A stretch of 64,000 nt of DNA from Myxococcota bacterium (GCA_028278345.1 JANQEL010000235.1:1-64000), one strand, 5' to 3'; shown: positions 37,002-46,933, counted from the stretch's first letter. The notes: a model not told the origin generated them from the letters alone. Numbers and translations are program-made.

Positions 37002-37621
37002 CAGGCGAGCGCCTCCAGGTAGGGGGTGATAGCGGAGGTCGTCTTGCTGGTGCGGCAGGCCTCGTCGGCGCGGGCGATCTCGTCCGGGGTGGCCTTGCGG
37101 TGGCGGATGGCCTCGCGCAGGGCTTCGAGGGCGACGTCTTTGCCGACGAGTCGAAGCTTCCACGGGTGGAAGCAATCGACCACGGTGCGGGCCGGGTTGG
37201 TGATGCGGGCGGGGACGCCTTCGAGCCGCACCTCTTCCACACCGTACTGAAGCTGGGCGGCGTTGAAGCGCACGACGCGCACCGGCAGCTCCGGCAGGTG
37301 GGGGGCGCGGGCCTTGCGCGCGATGCCGATCCACACCTCGCGCGGGAGCTGGCTGCCGAGCTCGTGGTAGCGCAGGGCCGAGAGCAGGCAGAGCACCGCC
37401 TCGGGCACCCGTGCGCAGATGGCGGCCAGGGTGTGGTGCTCACTAGGCTCGGCCGAGGCCAGGTGGTAGAGGCCGCGGGAGATGCGCTCGACCACGCCGC
37501 CGGCGGCGAGCTGCCGAAGCCCGGCCGCACCGATCCCCAGGGGCTCAAGATCCCGGGGGCGGAAGAAGGCCCCCAGGCCGGCCTGGTTGAGCTGGCGCTC
37601 TGTGAGTTCGGGCTGGGTCAT
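37001..37621 (-). CDS. abiEi: AbiEi-type antitoxin and regulator
   Basis: The 206-residue product matches AbiEi antitoxins. It has an N-terminal winged-helix region ('DLEPLGIGAAGLRQLAAGGVVERISRGLYHL') here given in part as GLRQLAAGG and ERISRGLYHL, then a C-terminal domain with 'LLSALRYHELG', 'GVPARITNPARTVVDCF' and 'ALEALREAIRH'. These antitoxins neutralise AbiEii and repress their own promoter. The gene begins about 190 bases after hsdM ends and shares one base with the abiEii start. The 37622-37811 gap probably carries the operator. Confidence 0.92.
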   Translation of the reverse strand: MTQPELTERQLNQAGLGAFFRPRDLEPLGIGAAGLRQLAAGGVVERISRGLYHLASAEPSEHHTLAAICARVPEAVLCLLSALRYHELGSQLPREVWIGIARKARAPHLPELPVRVVRFNAAQLQYGVEEVRLEGVPARITNPARTVVDCFHPWKLRLVGKDVALEALREAIRHRKATPDEIARADEACRTSKTTSAITPYLEALA

Positions 37622-37811
37622 GGAGGGCGATTATGGAATTGTATGCGGAAGTTTGCAAATGCCGACGTTTTCCGCGTTGCTCGGCATTCGGAGGCGGCTG
37701 GCCCGCGCCAAAATCGTCGTCAAAACCGGGAGATTGCGAGCGTTTTGAATCCCACGTCGCTCCGCTCACCGCCGCGCGCGCCGCGGCGGGCCAGGAACCG
37801 GACACGTCCGC

Positions 37812-39989
37812 TCAGCTCGCCAGATCTTCGGGCGAGCTGCCGGTCACCTCCGCGAGCATCCGCACGATGTCCTTCTCGATGCTTCGGATATCCCGCTCGA
37901 TGTCGGCCAGCGCGCGGGGTGGGGTGTAGCGGTAGAAGTAGCGATTGAAGTTGATCTCGTAGCCGACGATCCCCACCTCGCCGTCGTGCTCGTCGCATTT
38001 GTTGCGGTCGATCCAGGCGTCGGGCACGTGGGGCTTCACCTCGCGCTCGAAGAAGGCCTCGATGGTTTCGGAGAGAGGCACGCTCTCGGTGTCGCGCAGC
38101 TCGGAGTCGGGCTCGGGGGTGCCTTTGCTCGTCAGGCACGCGGGCGCCTCGGGGTCGCGCTCGGAGAGCGCCGAAAGGATGGCCTTCTTGACCGGGCCGG
38201 GCAGCTTGAGGCCCGCTCCCTTGGCGGCGGCCGTGATCTGGGCCTCGAACTTGTCGCGTTCGTTCACGCGATCGGTTGGCACTGTCTCGAGCATGGCGCA
38301 GATCGCGTCCTGCAGCGCGCGGCCGTCGGCTTCTTCCTTCTCGCGGGCGGCGGTTTGCTTCTTCTTCGAGCTGGCGAGGTTTGCGAAGGCGCGCTCGTCC
38401 CCGAGCCGGGCGATGCGCTCGGGGCTGGCCTCGAAGTTGAGCCGCAGCGGGCGCTCGACGGTGACCTTGCGGAACCCGAAGTGGGTGGTGGGGAAGATCT
38501 TGCTCACCGTGACTTCGTGGGCGGGCTTCCCTTTGTGCTCCGGGGCTGTCCGCACGACGTCGTGCTCGAACTCGGCGAGCAGCTGTACGATCTCCTCGGC
38601 GCGCTCGAACGGGATGCGGCGGCGCTTGTCGCCCAGGCTCTTCTTCATATCGACCCAGAAGTAGGTCGAACTGGCATCGATGAGCTGCACCTTGCCCTTG
38701 CGCTCGGGCGACTTGCGGTTGCTCAGGATCCAGACGTAGGTGGCGATGCCCGTGTTGTAGAAGAGCTGCTCGGGCAGCGCGATCAGCGCCTCGAGCCAAT
38801 CGTTCTCGAGGATGTGGCGGCGAATCTCGCTCTCGCCGCTACCCGCATCGCCGGTAAACAGTGGCGAGCCGTTCATGATGATGGCGACCCGCGAGCCGCC
38901 TTGGCTCGGCTCCTTGGTGTGCGAGAGCATGTGGAGCAGGAAGAGGAGCTGGCCGTCGCTGATGCGCGGGGTGCCGGGGCCGAAGCGGCCGGCAGGGTTG
39001 TCGGCCTCCGCTTCGACTGCGTCCTTGTCTCGCTTCCAGTCTTTACCGTAGGGCGGGTTCGCGATCAGGTAGTCGAAGCCAGGTTGGTCGGCGTGGCGAT
39101 CGTTCGAGAGCACGCTGCCGTAGAGGATGTGCTCGGCGTCGCGGCCGTCGTCCGACTTCATATAGAGGTCGGATTTGCAGACCGCGAAGGTCTCGGGGTT
39201 CACCTCCTGGCCGAAGAGGTGGATGTCGGCGGTGTCGTTAATGGGGCCGCGCTCGAACTCGATATCGTTCCCGTTTGAGCCGTTCTGTTCTTCCTTGCGG
39301 ACGCCGGCGGTGATGTGCTCTTTCGCGATGGTGAGCATGCCCCCCGAGCCACAGCAGGGGTCGTAGACAGTGAGGGTCTTATTGGGGATGCGGATCTGCT
39401 CTTCATCGCCGGCGAGGAGTAGGTCAACCATTAGGTGGACAACGTCGCGGGGAGTGAAGTGCTCTCCGGGGTTCTCGTTGAGGGCTTCGTTGAACTTACG
39501 GATCAGTTCTTCGAAGATAGTGCCCATGGTAGCGTTGTCGACGTGGTCGGGGTGCAGGTCTACGGCCGGGTCGGTGAAGCGCTGCATGACTTGGAAGAGC
39601 AGCCCCGCCTCGTCGAGCTTGCTGATGGTGTTGTCGAAGTCGAACTTCTCGATCACCTCACGCATGTTGGGGCTGAAGCCGGCAATGTACTTGCGCAGAT
39701 TGGCGGCGATGTTCTCGTGGTCGTCGAGCAGGCGGCTAAAGTTGAAACCGGAGGTGTTGTAGAAGGCGAAGCCGGAGGCCTTGCGGAGGAGGCCGTCTCG
39801 GTTTTCGAGTTCATCTTTGTACTTGGCCTCGGTTTCAAGGACGGCCTGTTCGGTCTTCGCGAGGACGAAGTCCAGCCGGCGCAGGACTGTGAGGGGGAGG
39901 ATCACGTCCTGGTACTTGCCTCGCTTGAAGGTGTCGCGGATGAGGTTGGCAACATCCCAAAGGAATGAGACGATTTCTCCGTGCTTCAT
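37812..39989 (-). CDS. hsdM: Type I restriction methyltransferase subunit
   Basis: The 725-residue product starts with the HsdM N-terminal helical domain ('FLWDVANLIRDTFKRGKYQD'). It then has the N6-adenine methyltransferase motifs: 'DPCCGSGG' for AdoMet binding at residues about 210-217 and catalytic 'NPPY' at about 311-314. It is longer than a typical 500-residue HsdM, with an extra C-terminal half that ends in a helix ('ALADIERDIRSIEKDIVRML'). It is the first gene of the minus-strand hsdM-abiEi-abiEii-hsdS-hsdR run. The strand opposite carries a 430-codon open frame, a sign of very GC-biased codon use. Confidence 0.95.
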   Translation of the reverse strand: MKHGEIVSFLWDVANLIRDTFKRGKYQDVILPLTVLRRLDFVLAKTEQAVLETEAKYKDELENRDGLLRKASGFAFYNTSGFNFSRLLDDHENIAANLRKYIAGFSPNMREVIEKFDFDNTISKLDEAGLLFQVMQRFTDPAVDLHPDHVDNATMGTIFEELIRKFNEALNENPGEHFTPRDVVHLMVDLLLAGDEEQIRIPNKTLTVYDPCCGSGGMLTIAKEHITAGVRKEEQNGSNGNDIEFERGPINDTADIHLFGQEVNPETFAVCKSDLYMKSDDGRDAEHILYGSVLSNDRHADQPGFDYLIANPPYGKDWKRDKDAVEAEADNPAGRFGPGTPRISDGQLLFLLHMLSHTKEPSQGGSRVAIIMNGSPLFTGDAGSGESEIRRHILENDWLEALIALPEQLFYNTGIATYVWILSNRKSPERKGKVQLIDASSTYFWVDMKKSLGDKRRRIPFERAEEIVQLLAEFEHDVVRTAPEHKGKPAHEVTVSKIFPTTHFGFRKVTVERPLRLNFEASPERIARLGDERAFANLASSKKKQTAAREKEEADGRALQDAICAMLETVPTDRVNERDKFEAQITAAAKGAGLKLPGPVKKAILSALSERDPEAPACLTSKGTPEPDSELRDTESVPLSETIEAFFEREVKPHVPDAWIDRNKCDEHDGEVGIVGYEINFNRYFYRYTPPRALADIERDIRSIEKDIVRMLAEVTGSSPEDLAS

Positions 39990-40013
39990 GGCGGGGGCTC
40001 CGGCGGGTGCCGT

Positions 40014-40283
40014 TCAGCGGTTGGTAGACGGCGCGGATAGTGCCCTATAAGCGCGGCCGCCGCCCCAGTCGCTCATGTTGAATGGCGGGTCGGTGATGAC
40101 GTAGTAGGCCTTCGGGTCATTGCGGAGGCCGCGGTGGAAGCTGTCGGCGTGCTGGGGGCCGAGGTTGCCTTCGATGCCGCGGATGGCGAGGTTCATCTTG
40201 GCCAGGCGCCAGGTGGTGGGGTTCGACTCCTGGTCATAGACGCTGACGTCGCCGATGCGCCCGCCGCGCGAGTGATGGATCCC
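40014..40283 (-). pseudogene. Remnant of a second HsdM methyltransferase
   Basis: The minus-strand translation here reads as the middle of a different HsdM type: 'GRIGDVSVYDQESNPTTW', then 'RLAKMNLAIRGIEGNLG', 'HADSFHRG', and 'VITDPPFNMSDWGGG'. Both ends are lost and the catalytic NPPF has become DPPF, so this is a broken fragment. It sits 25 bases upstream of the intact hsdM and shows that an earlier type I system occupied the site. Confidence 0.8.
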
Positions 40284-40386
40284 ACGCTATGGTCGATACG
40301 GTTCACCCGGACGCCGCTGTCCTGAGCGATGGTTCGGATTACACCGTCTCAGTATCCCCTCCCACTCGCCGGGGCCTCAACCAGCC

Positions 40387-41475
40387 ATGCCCATTAGCCA
40401 CGCGATATGGAGAGTCGGAGAGAAGCCCGAAGCGCTTCCCCAAGGCCGTCTGGCGAGCGAGCAGCTGCTGGAACAGATGATCGTGCGCGACCCAAGCATT
40501 CTCTCGAGTGAATGGTTGTTGATCGGGCAGCAAGAAAGCACCGGTCATGGTGGCAGAATCGACCTGCTCGCCATCGCGCCTGATGGCTCACTGGTGCTGA
40601 TCGAGCTCAAGCGTGACCGAACCCCGCGCGAGATTGCGGCGCAAGCTCTCGACTATGCGTCTTGGGTTGAGAATCTGGGCCCAGAGAAGATCGCTCAAAT
40701 CTATCAACGGTTTTCCGGCGGACGAAACCTAGACGAGGCGTTCCACGAACGATTCGGATCTGAGCTCGAGGAAGATTCGCTCAACCAGTCGCATCAGATC
40801 ATCATCGTGGCAGCTGAACTCGACGCCGCCACCGAGCGCATCATTGGCTACCTGAACGCTCGCGACATCGCGATCAACGTCGTCTTCTTCCAGGTTTTCG
40901 AATACGGCGGTGACCAACTCTTGAGTCGCGCCTGGCTCATTGATCCAGGAGAGACCCAGGCAAACGTCGTCACAACGGCAAGAGGTAAACACGCAAACGA
41001 GCCCTGGAACGGCGAGTACTACGTTTCGTACGGGCCGTCATCTGCTCGCTCTTGGGAAGACGCCCGGAAGTTCGGCTTCATCGATGCAAGCGGCGGCCCT
41101 TGGTATATCCGAACACTGAGTCTCCTCTCACCTGGTGACCGCATCTGGGTCAAGACACAAGCGGGATACGTCGGTGTAGGTGAGGTGACTGAAGAAGTGT
41201 GCGCAATGGGCGAGTTCATGGTCGAAACGCCTAACGGCGAGAAGCCCGTGCTTGACGTCCTCACGTTCGCGGATCGGTACCGATCCGACGCCGAAGACCC
41301 CGAAAGGGCTGCCTGCTTCGTTCGAGTGCGCTGGATCGACACGGTGCCCGAAGCCGATGCGATGAGCGAAGTTGGCCTATTCGGCAACCAGAACTCCGTC
41401 TGCCGGCCCACAGCGGCAAAGTGGCGACACACGGTCGATCGGCTCAAGACGCACTTCCCCAAGTGGCAAGAGTAA
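40387..41475 (+). CDS. PD-(D/E)XK nuclease-like protein (NucS/DUF91-like)
   Basis: The 362-residue product has a NucS-like nuclease core: 'LASEQLLEQMIVRDPSIL', then 'GRIDLLAIAPDGSLVLIELKRD' (quoted in parts as GRIDLLA and VLIELKRD, with Asp and Glu-x-Lys), then 'QALDYASWV'. NucS and its relatives cut mismatched or branched DNA. The C-terminal half has an unidentified beta-rich domain starting near 'EYYVSYG', which also occurs with DUF91-type nucleases. It stands alone, divergent from the hsd remnant, and precedes the RecQ-UvrD fusion gene in the same direction. Defence use is inferred from position. Confidence 0.85.
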   Translation: MPISHAIWRVGEKPEALPQGRLASEQLLEQMIVRDPSILSSEWLLIGQQESTGHGGRIDLLAIAPDGSLVLIELKRDRTPREIAAQALDYASWVENLGPEKIAQIYQRFSGGRNLDEAFHERFGSELEEDSLNQSHQIIIVAAELDAATERIIGYLNARDIAINVVFFQVFEYGGDQLLSRAWLIDPGETQANVVTTARGKHANEPWNGEYYVSYGPSSARSWEDARKFGFIDASGGPWYIRTLSLLSPGDRIWVKTQAGYVGVGEVTEEVCAMGEFMVETPNGEKPVLDVLTFADRYRSDAEDPERAACFVRVRWIDTVPEADAMSEVGLFGNQNSVCRPTAAKWRHTVDRLKTHFPKWQE

Positions 41476-41587
41476 TCGAATCCCTGTCTTCTACGGTTCG
41501 TCGCCCATACGTAAACATAGGGTTCCGCGCAGAATCGGATACGCGTCCTCTACCTGGTAGTCAACTCGTCGACACTGGAGATCCCGG

Positions 41588-41776
41588 ATGCCCAAGAGTC
41601 GCCACCGAGTGATAGGACACCTAGAAGGGGTTTCGTGGAAGCTCCTTATGGGGATTGATCAGGATCGCTCAGAGCTTGTTCCGTTTCTTGATTGGCTGGC
41701 GGATTGGATGACATCGCACCGCGGGAGAGCGGAGTCATCGAGCGACGAATCGACCGCTATCGCGAGGCATGCCTAA
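41588..41776 (+). CDS. Small protein before the RecQ-UvrD gene
   Basis: A 62-codon frame starts at an ATG with GGAG 7 bases upstream and overlaps the start of the helicase gene by 8 bases. That suggests coupled translation. The peptide has a hydrophobic-aromatic middle (ELVPFLDWLADWM) and no motif I recognise. Confidence 0.45.
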   Translation: MPKSRHRVIGHLEGVSWKLLMGIDQDRSELVPFLDWLADWMTSHRGRAESSSDESTAIARHA

Positions 41777-44700
41777 GGCTGCACACATGACCGCGCAATC
41801 GCACGAACTAGACCAAATTGGCTGGATCGATCTCGAGTTCAGCCGCAGCGAGCATCTTCTTGCGGTTGGAGCGGTGCTGGGCGATCAGTCTATGCACTTC
41901 CGAGACTTGAGCAACTCGGGTCAGCGACAGCGGGCGCTCGAGCAGGTCGATCGGCTCTTCAAGCGCGCCTCCTTTCTTGGTGGGCACAACGTTGTCGATT
42001 TCGATCTGCCGAAACTGAGGGCGATCGCACCAAAGCTGCGGATGCTGCGCCTCGGCGTGATCGACACCCTGCCGCTCTCCGCGATCGCTTTCCCCCAGAA
42101 GCCGTATCACAAGCTGGTCAAGGGCTACAAGCTCGTCCACGACTCCATCAGCAATCCGGTCCGCGACTGCGAACTGGCTCGAAAGGTTGCCGAGCAGGCC
42201 TTCGAGGTGCTCGCGCGCGAGCCTGATACGTGGACGCGAGTCCTTGGCAGACTTCTAGTGGAGTCCCGATCGTATGAGGCGATCGGCCAACTCGTACTTA
42301 GAATCGCCGGAGACGAATCCGAAGGCAGCGTCCAAGATATCGCAAGATCTGTTCTTGAAGGCCGAGCTTGTCCTCGGGGAGTAGAGACGTTCCTCTCGAA
42401 CGCACGGTTTGGCGAAAGCTGGGCTCTCCTGTTCGCCTGGCTTCGCGTAGCTGGGAGCGGATCGGCATTGCCGATGTGGGTCCTGCATCGCTGGCCCCAT
42501 CTTCAGGAGGCCGTCGCGGTTCTGAGAGGGCGCTCCTGCCGAAGCGCGAGCTGTGATTTCTGTCGCGAGCGGCATGAGCCATCCGGTTATCTCCCGCGCT
42601 TCGGGATCACTACAGGCTTCCGGCAAACTCCGACGACTGCAGACGGGAAGGGCAGCCTCCAAGAACAGATCGTGCGCTCAATCTGTTTCGGAGAGAGCGT
42701 TATGGCGCTCTTGCCAACGGGTGCCGGGAAGAGTCTCTGTTTCCAGCTTCCCGCTCTCCAACGGTATGAAGCGACAGGTGACCTGACCGTCGCCATCTCT
42801 CCGCTTCAGTCGTTGATGAAGGACCAGGTGGACGGAATCGAGGCTCGACTCGGGGCGAGGTTGGCGGAAGCGATATCCGGATTGCTATCGCCTATTGAGC
42901 GCCGGATCGCCTTCGATCGTGTTGCCGGTGGTGAGGTTGCGATCCTCTACATCTCTCCCGAACAACTGCGAAATCCCTCGATCGACGCTCTGCTCAAGAC
43001 GCGCCGTATCGGTTTGTGGGTGTTCGACGAGGCGCACTGCATCAGCAAATGGGGCCACGACTTTCGCCCCGACTACCTGTTCGTTTCTCAGGTCATTCGG
43101 CGGCTGTCCGGCGACGCGACTCCGCAGGTCTGCGCGATGACAGCAACGGCAAAGCTCGATGTTCGGGCCGAGATCACAGCGCACTTCAAGGACGAGCTCG
43201 GCATCGACCTACTCTGCTTCGACGGCGGTTCGGAACGCGAGAACCTCCAATACGCCGTCAGGCGCGTCGCACCAGAGACGAAGATGCCCGAGATCGTTGG
43301 CTTGATCCGTTCGGAGCCCGAAGGCACGCCAGTTGTCGTCTTCGCCCGATCCAGGAAGCACACAGAAGAGCTTGCGGGCTACTTGACTGAGCATGGACTC
43401 AGAGCGCGGTTCTTCCACGCAGGGCTCGAAAGCGAAGAGAAGCGCGAGATCCAGCAGCAGTTTCTGGACAACGAGGTCCAGGTCATCTGCGCGACCAATG
43501 CCTTCGGGATGGGCGTCGATAAACCCGACGTTCGCCTGGTGATCCACTACGACGTCCCAGGCTCGCTGGAGAACTACCTCCAGGAAGCCGGGCGGGCAGG
43601 TCGCGATCGCGGAACCGCCAAGTGCATCCTCCTGTTCACCGACGATGATCTCGACGCCCAGTTCCGGATGGGCGCGTACTCCGCTCTGACCAAGAAAGAT
43701 GTGCAGCAAATCCTCCGGGCACTCCGCCGACTCGCCAAGAGGTCCAAAGAGGGTGAGTTCAACGAGTTCTTCGTGACGGTCGGTGAGGTTCTCTCTGAGG
43801 AGAAGGAGCTCGGCGAGGACTTCCAGGCCACCAAGGTGAAGACGGCGATTGCCTGGTTAGAGCGCCGAGGCTTCCTCGAGCGGAAGATGAACCAGAACAT
43901 TGTCTGGTCAGGTATTCCGACTGTCGACGACATTGAAGAGGCCGAGAGCCGCATCGCCGAGCTTGATCTGAGCCCTTTGGCGCGCGGGCAGTGGCTGGCC
44001 GTGATGGACCGACTCCTCAGTGACGGCACCGGCGAGCCAGTAAGCAGCGACGACCTGGCGGGCTGCCTCCCCTCTGAGGATTCGCCTACCGATTCAGATC
44101 TGCCTCCGAGGATCATGACGATCCTCCACGACATGGAAAAGAGCGGACTGCTCAAGCAGATCGCCACTTACACGCTCTTCTTCGATGCGGGAACCGCCCA
44201 AGACTCGATGTGGCGGCTCGAGGCGGTAGAGCGGTCACAGCGGGCGTTCTTTCGTTGGATGCAGGAGCTCGACCCCGATGCTCCCGTTGGCCAGCCCCTC
44301 CGGATGGATTTCTCGGCAGCTGAAGCAGCAATCCGTGGAGCGCTTCCCGGTACGGCAGAGGGAATGGTCTCGCCGATCACCCGCGGTCTCGCGGAGAGCC
44401 TCCTCGCCTGCGTGGCCCGGGACGGGCTCGCTTGGGAGGACGGAGCCAAGGGATTAACGACGCGGTCCGTCGGGCCGAGAGAAGCTGAGATTCTTCTTCG
44501 GTTTGACTTGCCACGTCTCCAAGAGCTAGGGGAGCGGCGCCTCGCACTCATGCGTCGGATATCTGAGGCCGCTCGGGAGAAGTTGCGAGCGGCCAGCGTG
44601 CGCGGTCGCCAACTGAAGCTCGAAATGACTCTCGACGACCTCAAGGCCTTGATCGCGGGAGATCTCTTCCTGGGCGCCCAGGTTCACGATGAGGACGCTG

Positions 44701-46904
44701 CCATTGAGGGTGCGATTTACGCCCTTGATCGGCTGGGGGTCTGTACGGTTCGCGGTGGTCGCAGTGTCATCCGGCAGGCAATGGGATTGCGGTTCATCGA
44801 AAACTCGAAGGGGCGCCGCTTCGGCAACCAGGACTACGAAGAGCTGAACCACCACTACGAAGAGAAGACCCTGCAGGTTCACGTCATGGGAACGTTCGCC
44901 CGCTGGGGGCCAGAGCGGCTCGCCGAGGCGATGAGACTTGTCGTGGACTATTTCGCTTCAAGCCGCGACGACTTCGTCGCCCGGTATCGAGATGCACTGG
45001 GAACAGGTCTCGATGTACCGGCGGACCGATCAACTGTCGACAAGATCGTATCAGCCCTCAAGGACCCGGAGCAGGAAGACATCGTCACAGCGGCCGACGA
45101 CGCCAACCTGCTCGTCCTCGCAGGACCAGGATCCGGAAAGACCCGCACGCTGGTGCACCGAATTGCCTACCTGGTGAAGGTGCGTCGGGTGCCGCCATGG
45201 AGGATCTTCGTCCTCACCTTCAATCGCATGGCGGCGGAGCTTGTGCGAAGGAGGTTGCGCGAGATCGTGGGATTCGACGACGCCCGCCGTGTACGAGTCC
45301 ACACCTACCATGCTCTGGCGCTGCGAACCCTGGGATTATCCCTGGAAGCGGAATCGCTACGCGATCCGGGTTCGGGGTTGCAGCTCTCGGACCTGATTCC
45401 GCTTGCGACGCGAGTTATCGGCGGAGAGCAAACTGTTCTAGGGGTGGACGCCGAGCGAGCTCACGAGATGCTGCTGGGCAACGTTGCCCACCTGCTCGTG
45501 GACGAGTACCAGGACATCAACCTCGAGCAGTACGAACTCGTCAGCGCGATCGCCCGACGTGTCGAAACCGAAGAAGATGCGCGCCCTACGATCTTCGCCG
45601 TTGGAGATGACGACCAGAACATATACGAATGGAACGACACGAGCACTGAGTTCATTCGACGGTTCGAAGAGGACTACAAGGCGCAGCGCAAGCTCTTGAC
45701 CTCCAACTATCGATCCACCGCAGCCATCGTCGACGCGTCGCAGCGTTTGATCCGTACGAATCGCGACCGGATGAAGTCAGACGTTTCGCTCCATGTAGAC
45801 GCTGCGCGAAGAGACGATAAGCAAGGAAAGTCAGTCGCGAACTTGTCGATTCCGGACAGCGACAACGAGATTGGAATCTTAATGTCGCAACTGACTAGCT
45901 GGATCGATGCTGGAGCGGATCCATCATCTATGGCGGTACTTGCCCGCCGAAACGATGTGCTTCACGCGTTGCGTCATGCTTGCGAAACCGAAGGGATACC
46001 CGTCCGATTGGCGATTCCTGGGGCAGGGATTGGACGCCTGGCGAGGGTTCGTGAATGTGACCGCTTCTTGACTCACCTGCGGGAGCTTGGCGAGGAGTCG
46101 GTCACGTTGCCCATGAGCGCAGAAGCACTCGAGCGTCTCCGTGATGGAGGCCAGCGGACGCAATGGGACGTGTTGCTCGAGCGCCTCATTGGTGCCTATT
46201 GGGGTGGACTGAACGAGACCGACCCTGTCCCGGCGCGACTTCTAAAGGAGAGCATCCAGGAAGCGCTCTTCGAAGCCGCTAGGGAGTTCACTCACGGCGC
46301 CGGCGTTTTCCTTGCCACGATTCATGCATCGAAGGGTCTCGAATTCGACCGGGTGCTGATGCCGGCAAGTGGGTGGGTGCGAGATCAGGCGGATGAGAGC
46401 ATGGAGGCTGAGCGTCGCCTTCTCTACGTCGGAATGACCCGCGCGCGTCATGAAGCGGTGATCTGTTCAACTGCCGGTCATCCATTTCACAGCGAGATCG
46501 TTGGATGCGGAGCCGAGTCTCGGCCGATGTTGTCAAGCTCGATCCCAGTGCAGATTGGAGATGTCCGATACGACGTACTGGGGTTGTCAGATATCAATCT
46601 CGGGTATCCGGGCTGGTTTGCAGAGGGTCACACGATTCATCGAGATCTAGATCGGTGCCTCGCCGGGAGCGAAGTTGAGCTGCGCCCGGAGGACGATCGC
46701 GTCGGAATCTTTCGCAACGACAAGCGAATTGGCCGCCTATCTAGAGCCGCGGCGCAAAGGTGGCAGCCTCGACTGCGTCGTATCCAGGACGCCCGGGTCA
46801 CTGCGCTCATAGAACGCAGCGATCGGCAGGGAAGTCCGTCGCCTCACGAGTACAAATGCTCGCACTGGGAGATTCCCATCATCGAAGTGCGCTGGGCTCC
46901 ATAA
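41769..46904 (+). CDS. Exonuclease-RecQ-UvrD helicase fusion
   Basis: The 1711-residue product joins three nucleic-acid machines. Residues about 15-135 look like a DEDD exonuclease (Asp21-Leu-Glu23, HNVVDFD at 73-79). A CRSASCDFC segment near 257 may bind zinc. Residues about 290-700 are a RecQ helicase: Walker A 'LPTGAGKS' near 315, 'FDEAHCISKWGHDFR', 'AMTATAK' and 'NAFGMGVDKPDVR' with 'QEAGRAGRD'. Residues about 1090-1600 are a UvrD/Rep helicase: 'LAGPGSGKT' near 1117, 'LVDEYQDI', 'GDDDQNIYEWN' and 'ATIHASKGLEFDRVL' with 'LLYVGMTRAR'. Two 3'-5' helicases with an exonuclease could process invading or damaged DNA. An alternative start is the Met at 41787. Confidence 0.93.
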   Translation: MPKAAHMTAQSHELDQIGWIDLEFSRSEHLLAVGAVLGDQSMHFRDLSNSGQRQRALEQVDRLFKRASFLGGHNVVDFDLPKLRAIAPKLRMLRLGVIDTLPLSAIAFPQKPYHKLVKGYKLVHDSISNPVRDCELARKVAEQAFEVLAREPDTWTRVLGRLLVESRSYEAIGQLVLRIAGDESEGSVQDIARSVLEGRACPRGVETFLSNARFGESWALLFAWLRVAGSGSALPMWVLHRWPHLQEAVAVLRGRSCRSASCDFCRERHEPSGYLPRFGITTGFRQTPTTADGKGSLQEQIVRSICFGESVMALLPTGAGKSLCFQLPALQRYEATGDLTVAISPLQSLMKDQVDGIEARLGARLAEAISGLLSPIERRIAFDRVAGGEVAILYISPEQLRNPSIDALLKTRRIGLWVFDEAHCISKWGHDFRPDYLFVSQVIRRLSGDATPQVCAMTATAKLDVRAEITAHFKDELGIDLLCFDGGSERENLQYAVRRVAPETKMPEIVGLIRSEPEGTPVVVFARSRKHTEELAGYLTEHGLRARFFHAGLESEEKREIQQQFLDNEVQVICATNAFGMGVDKPDVRLVIHYDVPGSLENYLQEAGRAGRDRGTAKCILLFTDDDLDAQFRMGAYSALTKKDVQQILRALRRLAKRSKEGEFNEFFVTVGEVLSEEKELGEDFQATKVKTAIAWLERRGFLERKMNQNIVWSGIPTVDDIEEAESRIAELDLSPLARGQWLAVMDRLLSDGTGEPVSSDDLAGCLPSEDSPTDSDLPPRIMTILHDMEKSGLLKQIATYTLFFDAGTAQDSMWRLEAVERSQRAFFRWMQELDPDAPVGQPLRMDFSAAEAAIRGALPGTAEGMVSPITRGLAESLLACVARDGLAWEDGAKGLTTRSVGPREAEILLRFDLPRLQELGERRLALMRRISEAAREKLRAASVRGRQLKLEMTLDDLKALIAGDLFLGAQVHDEDAAIEGAIYALDRLGVCTVRGGRSVIRQAMGLRFIENSKGRRFGNQDYEELNHHYEEKTLQVHVMGTFARWGPERLAEAMRLVVDYFASSRDDFVARYRDALGTGLDVPADRSTVDKIVSALKDPEQEDIVTAADDANLLVLAGPGSGKTRTLVHRIAYLVKVRRVPPWRIFVLTFNRMAAELVRRRLREIVGFDDARRVRVHTYHALALRTLGLSLEAESLRDPGSGLQLSDLIPLATRVIGGEQTVLGVDAERAHEMLLGNVAHLLVDEYQDINLEQYELVSAIARRVETEEDARPTIFAVGDDDQNIYEWNDTSTEFIRRFEEDYKAQRKLLTSNYRSTAAIVDASQRLIRTNRDRMKSDVSLHVDAARRDDKQGKSVANLSIPDSDNEIGILMSQLTSWIDAGADPSSMAVLARRNDVLHALRHACETEGIPVRLAIPGAGIGRLARVRECDRFLTHLRELGEESVTLPMSAEALERLRDGGQRTQWDVLLERLIGAYWGGLNETDPVPARLLKESIQEALFEAAREFTHGAGVFLATIHASKGLEFDRVLMPASGWVRDQADESMEAERRLLYVGMTRARHEAVICSTAGHPFHSEIVGCGAESRPMLSSSIPVQIGDVRYDVLGLSDINLGYPGWFAEGHTIHRDLDRCLAGSEVELRPEDDRVGIFRNDKRIGRLSRAAAQRWQPRLRRIQDARVTALIERSDRQGSPSPHEYKCSHWEIPIIEVRWAP

Positions 46905-46933
46905 CGCGGCAAGCCAGTGGTGCAGCCAAGGAA

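Noticed and set aside
37986-39278. 430-codon plus-strand open frame
   Set aside because: It is the antisense shadow of hsdM, with the same low-complexity composition.
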